From Hemibagrus wyckioides (Eukaryota > Chordata > Actinopteri > Siluriformes > Bagridae), in NCBI RefSeq assembly GCF_019097595.1, contig NC_080735.1, positions 19,428,917 to 19,492,916 on the forward strand: a stretch of DNA of 64,000 bases, given 5' to 3'. A program made the position numbers and the translations under genes. The notes below the pieces were generated by a model. That model did no database searches, had not been told where the DNA came from, and saw only the letters and a list, made by a program, of their open reading frames with translations. This document shows, in pieces, positions 49,429-60,640 of this stretch. How positions within the stretch are numbered: the first letter of the stretch is position 1; each line of letters opens with the position of its first letter.

Positions 49429-49713
49429 TTCTGAAATCTGTTTGATCAGACTGTGATACAGGCCACCCCACCCCTCTCACCCAAGACATTAACAGGAACC
49501 TCATATGCCTTTGCCTAGTCACGTATCCACTATATTAACTCTTGTTTGCTATTATTTTCTGCAGGATTGTACCCGTTCCTGGGTCTGAAGTATCTTTCTG
49601 CTATGGCTTTGCTGCACAGAGGCATGTGAAGGGTTAATCCAGCACAGTTCCTGTAAATTGGCTGAACTGCAGGCATCTTGTTGTGTCAATTTAACCTTTG
49701 ATCATTTGAAACA
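49429..49713. repeat. Upstream duplication, copy A
   Basis: Matches 50,427-50,712 in direct orientation from CTGAAATCTGTTTGAT through ACTGTGATACAGGCCACCCC, CGTTCCTGGGTCTGA and CATGTGAAGGGTTAATCCAG to TGTGTCAATTTAACC. Identity is high by eye, with small indels. Confidence 0.85.
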
Positions 49714-49818
49714 GGAAATCTTTATTTAAAACTGTGTGAAAGATGAATATTTCCACCTGACAGACGCATTATACACTGATTTTAGCTTGCTGCCAAATTT
49801 AAAATTCATTTACATGCT

Positions 49819-49898
49819 GTGTGTGTGTATGAGAGAGAGAGAGTGTGTGTGTGTGTACAGACAGAGAGAGAGAGAGAGAGAGAAGGAGAGAGAGAGAG
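49819..49898. repeat. (GT/GA)n microsatellite
   Basis: Alternating GT and GA runs, between the two upstream duplication copies. Confidence 0.9.
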
Positions 49899-50122
49899 CC
49901 AGAAAGAGACAAATCCAGGCAAAACCATGTATACTCTTTGACTAAGTCAGACCTTCAAACCTGATCTACTTAGATTTAAATTCATGCTGTTTCCAACTTT
50001 ATACAAAGAGGCTACAAAAATAATGAAAGTACCAGAGACAAACAGCAGAGGTTTTATTTGTTAACTTCATAGGAGATCATGGTTCTTTTGCTTAGAATCT
50101 AGATCAAACATAGAATATCTGA

Positions 50123-50350
50123 CTCCCAAGTGGTGCAACACAGAAGTTCATTCTTTCAGCAGGAGATTGTGAGTTTGAAATCTGACAATGACACAGCCAT
50201 CCAAGTCATGCGAGCAAAATTGTCCATGCTCTCTGGGTGGGAGTGGCCTATTTTCTCTCACCTGTCAATCATAGCGGCCCTAGCTCATGAGCTCCTGTGT
50301 GTGATGCAGTGTAAGCAACAGTTCAGCCCTTCACATTCGGTAGCTGCAGT
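50123..50350 (+). repeat. tRNA-derived SINE-like repeat
   Basis: Begins ACTCCCAAGTGGTGCAACAC (box A-like) and has GAGTTTGAAATCTGACAATG about 45 bp later (a degenerate box B, from GTTCGAATCC), then a body shared with 48,020-48,240. This is consistent with a polymerase III-type SINE; family not named. Confidence 0.5.
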
Positions 50351-50426
50351 AGCAGATTTTAATACATTTTTCTGTTTGTAAATCATTTATTAATGTCATT
50401 TTGATAAACATATTTCTCTATTAACT

Positions 50427-50712
50427 ATTTTCTGAAATCTGTTTGATTAGACTGTGATACAGGCCACCCCACCCCTCTCACCCAAAACATTTACTCAAAC
50501 CTCATAGGCCTTTGGCCAGTCACATATCCAGGAGAATAACACCTGTTTGATATTACTTTAGGGAGGATTGTACCAACCCGTTCCTGGGTCTAAGGGATCT
50601 TCATGCCTTTGCTGCACAGAAGCATGTGAAGGGTTAATCCAGCACAGTTCCCGTAAATCAGCAGAATTGCTGGCATCTTCTTGTGTCAATTTAACCTCTG
50701 AACCTTTGGAAC
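50427..50712. repeat. Upstream duplication, copy B
   Basis: Partner of 49,429-49,713, about 1.0 kb further from C3. Differences include ACCAACCCGTTCC for ACCCGTTCC. Confidence 0.85.
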
Positions 50713-50939
50713 TCCCCACTAGGATTCTGTTATTGATTGCGTCTGGGCCAACAAGTGAAAGGCTTTTTTGGATTATTAATATTATCAAGCTTTTCACCTT
50801 GCAGAAACATTTGTACACTGATTTTCAAGTTCCATTCCATAACAATATTAACAATTTCAAATTAGTAACAATATTAGAATAGAATAAACTTTATTGTCAT
50901 TGTGCAAAATACATAGTACAAAGCCAATGAAATGCAGTT

Positions 50940-53900
50940 TGTTTTGAGTGCACTGACTGGGACATGTTTAGGGAGGCTGCAACCAACGGCGACTCTATTG
51001 ACTTGGAGGAATACACGGCATCTGTGTCCGGCTACATCGGGAAGTGCATCGATGACGTGACCGTCTCCAAGACCATCACAACACACTCCAACCAGAAGCC
51101 GTGGATGACTGCAAAAGTGTGTGCTCTCCTGAAGTCGAGAGACTCTGCCTTCAGATCAGGGGACAGGGCGGTCTTAAAAATAGCAACTGTCCCGAGCCAT
51201 CAGAGAGGCGAAGCGTGCACAGGCCCAGAGAATCCACGGCCACTTCCAGAACAGCAGAGACTCCCGGCGCATGTGGCAGGGCATCCAGGCGATCACCAAC
51301 TACAGGACAACTTCACCTGCGTGTGACAGTGACGCCTCCCTTCCAGATGCGCTGAACGACTTCTACGCTCGGTTTGAGGCACAGAACAACACAACAGCGA
51401 GGAAGACTGTTACGTGCCACGACACGTATTTTGGTTATTATGATGGCTTTGTTTACAGCGTAACCGATTGGGAGGAACGTGATGCAGTTGGCCGCATGCC
51501 ATATACCTGCCGCTGACGGGAGGAGCCGAGTCGCGCTATCGCCGCCCCGGGTGATTAACCGGAAGAAGAGTCAGGCTATAAAAGCGAGACACTGACACCG
51601 CATCGGGCGCGTTTTGTTTCTGCTTGTGTGTGCAATCGCGTGGTTTGTTTGTCTATCTAAGCACTTGGTGTATTGAGGTGTATGTACAGCTGTGTGTGTT
51701 TGTGTAGTGTTGTGCTGACGGGGCTCGGACAGGTAAGAAAGAGCGCGCTCATACACTGTGCAACACGTAGGACGTCACACTGTCTAGACACTTTAGGAAA
51801 GGGGCGGGGCCACCCCCTGTATTTAAGTTTGTAAGGGAAGCGCAGTATAGGCAGGTTTTTGGTTTCACTTTTGTTTGTAGTCCAGGATGTATTAAAAATA
51901 AAGCAGCGTTAGGGAAGTATCATTTTTTCTTTTACTTGGTTTTCTTTTCTTCAGCACCGCCGTTGTCCAGCCCCGTGTTTGGCTTGTTTGTGAAATTTGT
52001 AAATATTATAAATACGTGTACAGTAAATTACAAAGTAAATTGCTGTAAATTACAGCACAGTAAACTAATTCAGCACTACAGGTTGTGTCGCGAAACCTTG
52101 TTTTTTTTTTCCATTCAGCCAGTTTACACTGTGTGTCATTGTTTAGACCCGGTTGGACTCTTTCACCCACTATCAGCTTGATAAACCACCGGTTGCTGAC
52201 CCTGAGTCTCCCCTAGGCCTACTTCGGGGTCGTAACAAAGACCATCCCTCCTCCTAATGACCAGGTGCTCTGTCTCACCACGGCTGACGTGAGGAGAACT
52301 CTATGCAGAGTTAACCCACGGAAGTCTGCTGGACCAGACAACATTCCTGGCAGAGTTCTCAGGGAGTGTGCAGAGCAGCTAGCAGATGTCTTCACTGACA
52401 TCTTCAACATCTCGCTGAGCAGCTCCATCATCCCTACGTGCCTCAAGACAATGACCATCGTCCCTGTGCCAAAGAATTCTACGGTTTCCTGCCTCAATGA
52501 CTATCGTCCCGTCGCACTCGCACCAATCGTGATGAAATGCTTCAAGAGGCTCGTCATGAGGCACATCAACTTACAGCTACCACCCTCGCTGGACCCCTTG
52601 CAGTTTGCGTATCGTCCTAACTGCTCCACGGACGACGCCATCACCACAACCCTCCATCTGGCCCTCACACACCTGGACTGTAAAGACCCCTACGTTCGAA
52701 TGCTGTTCATAGATTTCAGTTCAGCATTCAACACAATCATCCCTCAGCAGCTGATTGAGAAGCTGAGTCTCCTGGGCCTGAACACCTCTCTCTGCAACTG
52801 GATCCTGGATTTCCTGACTGGGAGACCTCAGTCAGTCCGGATCAGTATCTCCAGCACCACCACACTGAGCACTGGAGCTCCTCAGGGCTGTGTGCTCAGT
52901 CCATTGCTGTTCACTCTGCTGACTCACGACTGTGCAGCAATGCACAGATCCAACCACATCGTCAAGTTCGCTGATGACACGACCGTGGTGGGTCTCATCA
53001 GAAAGAACGACGAGTCAGCATACAGAGAGGAGGTGCAACATCTAACAGCCTAGTGCAGAGCCAACAACCTCTCCCTGAACGTTGACAAGACTAAAGAGAT
53101 GGTTGTTGACTTCAGGAGAGCAAAGAGTGACCACTCTCTGCTGTCCATCGACGGATCCTCGGTGGAGATCATCAAGAGCACCAAATTCCTTGGTGTCCAT
53201 CTGGCGGAGAACTTCACCTGGTCACTCAACACCAGCTCCATCACCAAGAAAGCCCAGCAGCGCCTCTACTTCCTGAGGAGGCTGAGGAAAGCCCATCTCC
53301 CTTCCCCCATCCTGACTGTGTTCTACAGAGGGACCATCGAGAGCATCCTGAGCAGCTGCATCACTGCCTGGTTTGGGAACTGCACCGTCTCGGATCGCAA
53401 GACCCTTCAGCGGATAGTGAGGACAGCTGAGAAGATCATTGGAGTCTCCCTCCCCTCTATCACAGACATTTACACCGCACGCTGCATCTGCAAAGCTAAC
53501 GGCATTGTGGATGACCCCCCCCACACACACACACACTCTTACACACCCCACACAGCCCTCACACACTCTCTCCACCCTCCTGCCATCTGGAGAGAGGTAC
53601 CGGAGCATTCGGGCCTCACAACCAGACTGTGTAACAGTTTCTTTCCTCAAGCCATCAGGCACCTCAACACCCAGGACTGAACTCACACACATGCACACAC
53701 ACACACACTCTCACTCAGGACTGAACTGTATATCAACTCTTTGTCTCTCTCACACACAGATACAAACATACTCTCTCTTGACTATGTGAACACGCACACA
53801 CATAATTTATATTGTTCATTACTTACTGCACTACCTCAACCGCTGCTGTGTATTTTTGCACAATTTTTTTTTTGCACAATACTTTTTTTTACATCATTTC

Positions 53901-54237
53901 ACTTTATCTTATCTTATTTCACTTACATTCCATTACACATGTTCTTTTCTTTCTTTTCGGTGCTAAGTGTCCTGTGTTCTTTTGTGTCGTCTTTCTTGTA
54001 TTTATTGTCTTTTGCACTGTCTTGTCTATGCTCTGTCTGCACCTAGCTGCACACTGTGCACTTTACGTGGCTAAGACAATCTTCTGTCCTAGCTCTGTGG
54101 TGTTGTTTTTATGTTGAACTTTGTTGTTGTATGTTTATGTAGCACCAGGTCCTGGAGAAACGTTGTTTCATTTCACTATGTACTGCACCAGCTATATGTG
54201 GTTGAAATGACAATAAAGCTTCTTGAATCTTGAATCT
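50940..54237 (+). mobile_element. 5'-truncated L2-type LINE, interrupted by a solo LTR
   Basis: Coding starts mid-protein ([20 protein letters not shown]) and continues after the LTR as [70 protein letters not shown], a [12 protein letters not shown] catalytic block near 52,965, and the tail LPSGERYRSIRA. Lesions: a frameshift between about 51,175 and 51,271 and a TAG at 53,051-53,053 in place of Trp. The 3' end is CAATAAAGCTTCTTGAATC with a short repeat. AGTT flanks both ends (50,936-50,939; 54,238-54,241). Confidence 0.85.
51408..52237 (+). mobile_element. Solo LTR of the Gmr1-like family
   Basis: An 830-bp unit from TGTTACG to CGTAACA, nearly identical to the inverted LTR at 18,831-19,662. 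It is flanked by AAGAC on both sides (51,403-51,407 and 52,238-52,242), a 5-bp target-site duplication. No internal sequence remains, as expected after LTR-LTR recombination. The L2 reading resumes directly after it. Confidence 0.93.
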
Positions 54238-54470
54238 AGTTAGCATCTAATCAGAAGGGCATAAGTGGTATATTTACAATGAATTAAAAATAAATATATA
54301 CAGCTATGGATGTAGATATATACAGGGGAGTGTATATATTATGTACAGGAGGTGCAGTAGGTATTATAAATAGGGATATATGCACTCTATATATATGTAC
54401 AAAACAATTTGCAGTGTATGGAGAAGACAGGTAAAAAAATGTATATTCAGAATAGATTATGGCTCAATAA

Positions 54471-54890
54471 TATGCAAAAACAACAACAACAACAAAAAAA
54501 AACATTATAGGTCATGCGTATGTTTGTGTATGTTTGTGTATGTTTATGTGTGTGTGTTTGAGAGAGAAAGACGTACACAGACCGAGAAACAGAGCTAGTT
54601 CAGACCCTTAACCCTGAACGCTTCAGATTTCTGTTCATGCTATTTTTCTCTTAAGGAAGAAAAACTACAAAATTAATAAAAAATAAACATCAGTTTGTTT
54701 TCTAGAAAACGGTCAGAAGCAGGTATGGGGGAAAAAACCAATAAACACGTGGAAACAGTCCATAAATCGGACGGTATAGGTACGGATAGGAAACATTCTT
54801 CATAATTTAATGCATTACAAATGATGGAGGGGGAGATAATCTGAGTCATTTCAGTCCGTAGGATAGAATTGCTAGATTTAATAATAAAAT
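54471..54890. other. Intergenic stretch with small simple repeats
   Basis: Contains AAC and TATGTTTG repeats. No gene recognised. Confidence 0.4.
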
Positions 54891-54994
54891 ACGAGGGAAC
54901 GAGAAAAGAGAGGTGTGTGCTCTGTGATGGCGCGCGCGCACTGAACCACGTGACTGTCGGACAGGTGGACGCTGCTCAGTTGCATGAGGAACAA
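54891..54994 (+). other. crb3: Candidate first (noncoding) exon and promoter of crb3
   Basis: A CpG-rich patch (GGCGCGCGCGC) with an E-box CACGTG at about 54,945 ends at a consensus donor (ACAA followed by GTAAGC at 54,995). Its only ATG would run into a stop shortly after splicing to the next candidate exon, so it is treated as 5' UTR. The exon start is not defined by the sequence. Confidence 0.4.
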
Positions 54995-55200
54995 GTAAGC
55001 GCGAAGGTCGCCGGCTTTAATAACAAAAAGAAAATCGACGCTTTCGGCTGAGCGTCTTGGTGCAAATCGAGTCGGATGTTTTACCTACAAGAAACCGGCA
55101 TTTTTTCAGTTTCAGGACACATAAAAACCTGCTAATCGACAGTTCAGGTGAGAGAAAATAAACCTGGGTAATTTTCGCCAACAAGGCATTTTCCCACCTA

Positions 55201-55203
<3 letters not shown>

Positions 55204-55239
<36 letters not shown>
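55204..55239. repeat. (TC)n microsatellite
   Basis: About 17 TC units in the presumed first intron of crb3. Confidence 0.9.
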
Positions 55240-55243
<4 letters not shown>

Positions 55244-56436
55244 TTTTATTAAACTTTTTGGCTTTAAAGTGACGCGAACACGCCACCAAACAGGACGATC
55301 AACATAGTTCTAACACCATGTGTTACCATATTGGGAGTTTTTACTAATTTGTTTTTAATGACTGATTAAACAAACAAACAAACAAGAAACAAATTAGCAT
55401 ATTACTATTTCTGATTTAAGCTGCACATTTAAAAAAATCCTGCAAAAAAGTTGAATGATTATTTGTCAATATACAAATTTATCCACTTCCATTGAGAGCC
55501 ATTTGCCGTTTTAAGTAATACAGGAGGTATAGTTTGCAAATAAATTATGAGGTCAAAAATCTGGTTTGATGTATAATATTTAGAGTGCTGTTTTTGGGGT
55601 ATTGAACAAATCTCAGGTAGACAGGAAAAACAGTGGTAAAACAGGTCACCTCTGGCTTGCTTGTTAGGGATACAATTAATGATTTAAAATTTAAATCTGG
55701 AATTTATGACAGTGTCTATTTTATGTGTTATATTTTCTCTCTGTTTTGGCAGCCTGTATGTTATTGGATCACACTGGCTTTTATTTTTTTAAAGACATTG
55801 ATGTAGACCTATTTAATATGTTTGTGCAGCTTTCCATTCAAGGGGGTACAGTACACATCATTTCTTAGTTTTATTAATTTAATTACAAGACAAACCTGAA
55901 TAAGCATTAACAAAATTCCAACTGTGCTACATGGTAATGGGAACCGGTATTCCTGGCTGAGTTTTTCTATTAAACTTGTGCTAAAATATGTGACTGCATC
56001 GAAAACAGAATGTTGTGTATTAGATATGTATAAATATCTTAATATAAAGGTAATATTTTCATCTATCTTGTTGGAATCTCATTAAATAATAGTTTTTTCA
56101 TTAGCAGGTTAAAAAAAATATTAATAATAAGTAGAGTTGCCATGTGTTTTCATATTTACACACCCACAGGGAATAATTATAATTTGTCAGATGATGTTCT
56201 GAATTTGTGATTGTGTAACATAAATATTAATGTGCATGACTAAATACTTTGCAGTTTTAGCAGGCAGGTCTTCTAATAACAGTGCATTCATTTGTGTGCA
56301 TAAAACAGTGCAATTGATTAAATTTAATCATTAACCACATCAGTGATGAGTAATTATCTGATAGTGGTCTCTTTCAAGGTTCATTTCACTGTGGGAACGT
56401 GAGAATCAAACAGTGGTGTTTTTCCCCAATCTGCAG
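55240..56436. other. Presumed crb3 intron, nothing recognised
   Basis: AT-rich sequence without coding potential or nameable repeats. Confidence 0.4.
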
Positions 56437-56493
56437 GGTAAATCATCTGTAATGAAAACACCAGAGGAATGACACCATAAGGACACCAACCCT
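56437..56493 (+). other. crb3: Candidate noncoding exon 2 of crb3
   Basis: A strong acceptor (TTTTTCCCCAATCTGCAG) precedes a 57-bp block ending at the donor GTGAGTC. All three frames contain a stop, so it can only be 5' UTR; it includes one short upstream ATG frame. Confidence 0.5.
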
Positions 56494-56748
56494 GTGAGTC
56501 TTATTTACACATACATACAAAAGAATACACAATCTAACAGAAAAATTCAACAAGACTATCTAGCAATGCACTAGGCTCTGTGTCTCTGGAAATGACCCCC
56601 GACCCCACCCCCAATCATTCAGTTTTTTCCTCAGCAACACAAGGAAGATTCCCCCCTTTTCCAAATGTCACTTGAATTCACTTTTTTGCATAATATCAAT
56701 TAGTAGGTCTTCATCAACATTGTGTGTGTTTGTGTGTGTTAGGGGACC

Positions 56749-56964
56749 ATGGTGGTAGTGATGCTGACTGATGTGCATGCAGTGCTGGCGTTTTTCATGC
56801 TCATTGCCCTGCCCACAATGCTGATGGTATGTGTACTACGCAGGAAACGCAAGACTGAAGGAACCTACCAGCCGAGTGCAGAGGAGCAAAAACAGGCAGA
56901 GAGCCAGGAGTCAGAGAAACCAGGCCTTCCATTGCCTCTACCCAAAGAGGAGAGACTGATCTGA
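56749..56964 (+). CDS. crb3: Crumbs-3-like apical polarity protein, 71 residues
   Basis: A single coding exon follows an acceptor ending TTAG at 56,742. The ATG has a strong context (ACCATGG) and an in-frame TAG lies just upstream in the intron. Residues about 10-29 form one membrane helix (VLAFFMLIALPTMLMVCVL). Next comes a basic juxtamembrane FERM-binding-type region with RKTEGTYQPSAEEQ (human CRB3: RQTEGTYRPSSEEQ) and the C-terminal PDZ ligand ERLI. In vertebrates CRB3 binds PALS1 and PAR6 at the apical membrane and tight junctions. Human CRB3 has a signal peptide and a short glycosylated ectodomain; here only about 9 residues precede the helix and no upstream coding exon was found. C3 starts about 8 kb away, divergently oriented. 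Confidence 0.85.
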   Translation: MVVVMLTDVHAVLAFFMLIALPTMLMVCVLRRKRKTEGTYQPSAEEQKQAESQESEKPGLPLPLPKEERLI

Positions 56965-57840
56965 GGCCCTCCTTTAACCACTGACTGAGCTAAGAAGTGT
57001 GATTATAAAATCACAGTTCTATTTATGTTGCAATAACGACACCAAATTACATTAAACCCTGATGATGCTTTGTCTCTCTTATTGGCCACTGTCATGAAGC
57101 AGTTTGTGAAGCTAAGGCATGTGTGTTTATTGTTGTGTTCTGAGGTGCCAATATTTATACTTTTCCTTTTGCATTTCTGATATGACCAGTCACATTGCTA
57201 CAGCAACACTTGAAAACTTTGCTCTTATGCTTTTTTTACTTAATGCATCAACGTATGTTGTTGAAAAGTGCTGCTATGGTATTAGGACTTTCTCATGACT
57301 GCAGACCAGGTGGTTAAATTGTTCTCTGTCTTTTATTTAATTTGCTTATTTGTTGCTTATTTGTTATTATCTCTACATGTGGAGGTGGTAGAACACAATC
57401 TGTGCTGTGCTGCTCCTGATTCTACTGCTACAGTGCTTTCTGCTGCCCAATTTATGGCTCCTAATATTATTACTGAGGCATTTTACATGTGACGGGTATT
57501 GTGGCAAATAATGAGCTATTGTGGTCATGTGGACTCTTCAAACCGATTTCCTGGTTTTGTTTGAATAGATAACTTGGAAATGCTGCTTGAATAGATGAGA
57601 ATTCTTTTGACAATGGAGAGGAATTTTTTTTTCACAATATTCACTTGTGTATATGGCTACTGAATGTCTAAGATATGCAGTCATTGTCTGCTGTACATTT
57701 ATTCAGTAAAGACCTCAATTCAAAGAATTGCAAGGAAAATACAGCTTGTCTGCTCTTGCTATTCTCTTTGTAGACATGACCATAATTTATGTGTAATGTA
57801 TTTAATGTATTCTGAAAGAAATAAATGAAATAATGGAAAC
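56965..57840 (+). other. crb3: Presumed crb3 3' UTR
   Basis: Non-coding sequence after the stop; an AATAAA near 57,821 could be the polyadenylation signal. The open frame at 57,295-57,492 has no recognisable domain. Confidence 0.4.
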
Positions 57841-59189
57841 TGTATGCAAGTAATTTGTAGTAGACTCTGAGCAATTACTTATACCTATATCTGGTTGTAT
57901 TTAACTTGTATAGCCTATGGCTAAAAACATTTAAAAAATACAGTAATCTTTGAAAATTGGTGGTTTTATTTAGAAGCTAAATGCTAGGTATTGTGCTAGG
58001 GATGTTCTCAGATTAGCAAAGCAAGTCTATTGTACTAGCCATATACATTCACCAGAGACACCAACCATCTCTGCTAATTCTTTTTTATTTTTGTTTTCTC
58101 CATAATGTCTCTATACACATTTCATTATAGGTTGTACTATATAATGTGAAATGAATATATGAACTAACTGCAAGCAGTAAATACAAAGTATTGAAGTGAA
58201 GAAGGTTACACTGCAATCATCTGAGCAATCATTTGTGCTGGTTAGGTTTGTTGCTTTACTGCATTAGATCAATCTAGAAAATCTAGCTTCATGTGTCCAG
58301 CACATGATAGCATTCACCATCGTTAATTTAAATTCACCTATAATTTAGCCTTAGCTAATATTTTCCCATGTTCTTTGGTTTCTTGGTGAAAGATACAATA
58401 AATAATTACACTAAAATCAGTGTGTGGATTGAAAATTGGCCAAATCCTTATTAATATTCATTTTATAATTTGCTTTAGTTTGTAGGTGTGTATATCTTTC
58501 TTTCTTTCTTTCTTTTCTTAAAAATGTTTTTAATTCTAATTTCCAGGTTTATGGAACTGATGCACTAATTGATTTATTTTGTTAGACAATGTCGGGAACT
58601 TTGTGTAAAAAAGTGGAGTGAGTACTGAATCAAACACACTTTAATAGATTACACATTACCTGTATGATGTGATTGAGTAAACTAGACATTTCATTTTTTT
58701 CTTCATTTTACATCCTTGATGTCACCTAGAACTGGCAGGATCATGGCATTATCCCTCCAATCATTCACTGCTCAAATCTCTTTTTAAGTCTAGACAATAG
58801 GTGGTGGTAGGCCTTCATCATCAGTAGAGGTGTCTGAGAAATTGGATGTGGTTGGTGATTTCATGGTCAAGTCATCTGTTTTTGTATTTGCAGTCACCCA
58901 AAGGGCTCCAGGACCTCTTGGAGAAAGCTTTAAAGATAGCCTCACAGTCTTGGGTGAGCTCTGCATCTGGTATGCCTTTACCTGGAGATCAGTTTAGGAG
59001 TTCATTGGTGTCTGCACTTGTCTTGCTCTTCATCTTTTTTAGCTGCGTTTACCAAATTCAGTGCATTCAATTGTTCACAAAAGTGCAGGTTATCTTTGTG
59101 TATTGTTCTTGTGAGTTCCTGTGTCCTGGTGTGCTGCATGGTGTTTTTTTGTTTATTGCCTTGTTTCTTTTCCTCTCCTGAAATCCCTC
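57841..59189. other. Intergenic; possible small exons, unassigned
   Basis: Two blocks have exon-like borders: about 58,587-58,617 (ACAATG, reading MSGTLCKKV, then GTGAGT) and about 58,893-58,952 (reading SPKGLQDLLEKALKIASQSW, then GTGAGC). Their phases do not join in an open frame and I do not recognise the peptide, so no gene is called. Confidence 0.3.
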
Positions 59190-60640
59190 ATATATATCCC
59201 TTGTATGCTGTTCGGGTCTGTGGGACCCGTTTTCATTTTTTTATCAAAAGAAAAATTACATGATTTAATTATTTTTTCAAACTCAAACTTATTGGCCTTG
59301 GGTCATTTTCTGTGAAGAACATATCAGAACACATTTTCAATGACCACACACTCTACACCCCCCTACATGTTTATATTACATACGGGATGTTTGGGTCCAC
59401 TGGACCCAGGGCTAATAAATGTGTAGAAATTGTAGGTCCTGTGTGTGTCTGGGCCTGCTGTTTTTATGTGTGTGTGTGTGTGTGCGTGTGTGTGTGCGTG
59501 CCTAATGTCACAAGTGATGAGCAGCTGATGCCATTTTGGGGCCGTTGCCCATTTTAGGCAGTATATACCATCTAAACCTGCAAAATATGGTATAAAGATC
59601 TGGGCTGCCTGTGATGCCACTTCTTCATATGCTTGGAACTTCAACAAGTCTACAAGGAAAACCTGATGGAGAAGCCGCTGAGATGAGTCAAGGAATGAGA
59701 GTTGTCCTGGACATGACTCAGTGGATACATCACATGCGACAATTTTTTACCTTGCTCAAACTGGAACAGGAACTCCTAAAGAGGAAGCTGACCATGGTGG
59801 AAACAATACGAAAAAACAAGTCTGAGCTCCCACCCCAACTGCTGACCACAAAGAACAGGCCTGTCAACTGTACACGTCTGACACATCCCTGGTATCCTAT
59901 GTGCCAACGAAAGAATGTGGTACTCATAAGTACGCTGCACAGGGATGGGAGAATATATGGCAAGGAGCATCAAAAACCAGAGATCATCATGGATTATAAT
60001 GCCACAAAAGGGGGGGTGGACAACATGGACAAGCTGGTGACTGCCTACAGCTGCAAAAGGAGGACCCTATGTTGCCCGCTGGTGATATTCTTTGACATAT
60101 TGGACATCTCAGCATACAACGGCTTTGTCAACTGGATGGAACCCGGAGTGGAACAGATGGAAGCTCCAGAGGAGACACCTCTTTTTTGAGGAACTGGGAA
60201 AGGCACTGGTGAGACCTCAAATCCAGAGAAGACAACATGTTTCAAGGACCCCAGCCTTTGCAGCCATCATAAGGAGGATTCAGGAGAAGAAGGATGGTGC
60301 CCCATCCACCCAATCTACAGAACCACCATTAGCAGAGCCTGAAAGTGTGTGTGATGCTGCTGACAAACGTGCCTTGCAATAGTGAGGTGTTAATGTTAGG
60401 TGTTCTTGATCTTCTCAGCGTTCTAGGTTGCAGCCAGCAAACAACAAAAAGAAGTGCTGTGAAGTGTGTGGACCCAAGATGGACAGAAAAAACACAATAT
60501 GCATGCATCAAGTGCAAAAAGTGTATATGTAACACACACAGTAAAACTCTGCCCCTCATGTGTTGTATAGGCTGGTATGAAAAGGCAATGTGTTCAATGG
60601 GGCTGATGTGTTGTCTAGACTGACATGGTTACTGTATTTG
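59190..60640 (+). mobile_element. piggyBac transposon relic
   Basis: The left region carries GGTCTGTGGGACCCG and GGGTCCACTGGACCCAGGG, short palindromic repeats seen near the ends of fish piggyBac elements. The transposase reading begins at SDEQLMPFWGRCPF (59,512), continues through 59,611-60,189 (KLEQELLKRKLTMVETIRKN; then DYNATKGGVDNMDKL, a conserved piggyBac block) and shifts frame to PEWNRWKLQRRHLFFEELGK. It ends in a cysteine-rich tail near 60,500 (KCKKCICNTHSK). At least three frameshifts and a deletion after the N-terminal part make it inactive. Exact TTAA borders were not identified. Confidence 0.8.

Larger units (their letters stand above)
50877..54470 (-). repeat. Old dispersed repeat, split by an L2 insertion
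   Basis: The left piece (50,877-50,939) reads AATAAACTTTATTGTCATTG to GAAATGCAGTT; the right piece (from 54,238) continues AGTTAGCATCTAATCAGAAG. In other fish repeats these lie next to each other (AAATGCAGTTTAGCATCTAA-like), so one older element was split by the L2 copy. The left piece resembles a reversed L2 3' end. Confidence 0.65.

Noticed and set aside
18831..52237. LTRs at 18.8 and 51.4 kb as the two ends of one giant element
   Set aside because: They are in opposite orientation, and the second has its own AAGAC duplication on both sides, so it is an independent solo LTR.
58587..58952. Two small exon-like blocks reading MSGTLCKKV and SPKGLQDLLEKALKIASQSW
   Set aside because: Splice borders look good, but joining them gives an early stop and the peptides match nothing that I recognise; mentioned in the feature list only as a possibility.
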